DNA from: an uncultured Syntrophobacterales bacterium
GTDB taxonomy: Bacteria; Desulfobacterota; Syntrophia; Syntrophales; UBA5619
Assembly: GCA_903928915.1 (NCBI GenBank)
Contig: CAIYSL010000111.1
Location: 1 to 35,994 of the forward strand
DNA: 35,994 nucleotides
Reading direction: 5' to 3'
A program made the position numbers and the translations under genes. Below are positions 35,826 through 35,994 of the stretch, in pieces; position 1 is the first letter of the stretch, and each line of letters begins with the position of its first letter. The notes beneath the pieces were generated by a model. It was not told where the DNA came from, did not search any database, and worked only from the letters and a program-made list of their open reading frames with translations.

Positions 35826-35994
35826 CTACTCCTTCCGTTCGATCTGCGGTTTTTGAAAGGTCCGCGCCTCGTTCATCTTGATGATCCCCTCCTCGACGTT
35901 GCCCACATCGTCGAGCTTCTTCTGGTAGATCGCCGCGGCCTCATTCTGGTTCCGGATGATGTGCGGGGTGATGAACACGAACAAGTTCGTCTTC
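35826..35994 (-). CDS. gspD: Secretin GspD, C-terminal end (truncated by window)
   Basis: The last 55 or so codons of a gene that begins outside the window. The readable product has TNLFVFITPHIIR, the characteristic end of the secretin barrel domain, then a hydrophilic tail (YQKKLDDVGNVEEG...QIERKE) that would carry the S-domain or pilotin contact. The outer-membrane secretin forms the exit channel of type II secretion. The stop TAG overlaps an AAGGAG-like motif 10-15 bases before the gspE ATG. Confidence 0.85.
   Translation of the reverse strand, partial: KTNLFVFITPHIIRNQNEAAAIYQKKLDDVGNVEEGIIKMNEARTFQKPQIERKE

Overview
This window is GC-rich (most intergenic DNA included), gene-dense bacterial chromosome. 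It has no rRNA, tRNA, CRISPR array, insertion sequence or phage gene that I can see. The gene set fits an anaerobic Desulfobacterota-like (former Deltaproteobacteria) Gram-negative: diaminopimelate aminotransferase (DapL) lysine synthesis, a type II secretion locus, a tripartite tricarboxylate-type transporter, a three-receiver GGDEF protein, a PHP-helicase fusion and a GHKL-GNAT fusion. The lineage is an inference from gene content, not from a marker gene.

Layout. 1-1802 (+): the 3' part of an FbpB/AEP-type ABC permease gene directly abutting a HAD phosphatase. 1841-5991 (-): a three-gene signalling operon made of a PstS-like periplasmic binding protein, a membrane histidine kinase and a REC-REC-REC-GGDEF response regulator, with a sigma54-like promoter just upstream. 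5992-6433 holds no gene but has dyads. 6434-9685 (-): a large PHP/zinc-ribbon/UvrD helicase fusion. 9970-12801 (+): a complete polar amino acid ABC transporter (lipoprotein, permease, ATPase, permease) behind a sigma70-like promoter. 12919-14117 (-): an EamA exporter overlapping an in-frame deletion remnant of a Kef-type antiporter. 14384-16095 (+): an unknown lipoprotein translationally coupled to a TMEM175-like channel. 16128-20385: a GNAT gene divergent from a GHKL-ATPase/GNAT fusion whose stop overlaps the start of a YtcJ-type amidohydrolase; both directions have good sigma70-like promoters.

20423-29517 (-): one long same-strand run. Its distal part is a degenerate YchF-like NTPase, dapL, dapF and an unusual PEP/pyruvate-binding-domain protein with a P-loop-less KaiC-like N-terminus. 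Its proximal part is an FAH-family enzyme, a PanB homologue and an iron alcohol dehydrogenase. 29947-33983 (+), divergent from it: TctB, TctA, TctC and a beta-hydroxyacid dehydrogenase. The two divergent arms look like a catabolic island for an unidentified carboxylate. The shared 429-bp control region has a promoter in each direction and a near-perfect 20-bp operator-like palindrome at the predicted start site of the leftward one. 34014-35994 (-): gspE and the 3' end of gspD.

The most interesting items are the KaiC-like/PPDK_N protein inside the lysine operon, the GHKL-GNAT plus amidohydrolase unit, the binding protein-kinase-cyclase operon, the PanB-containing catabolic island with its operator, and a nested palindromic element between dapF and dapL.
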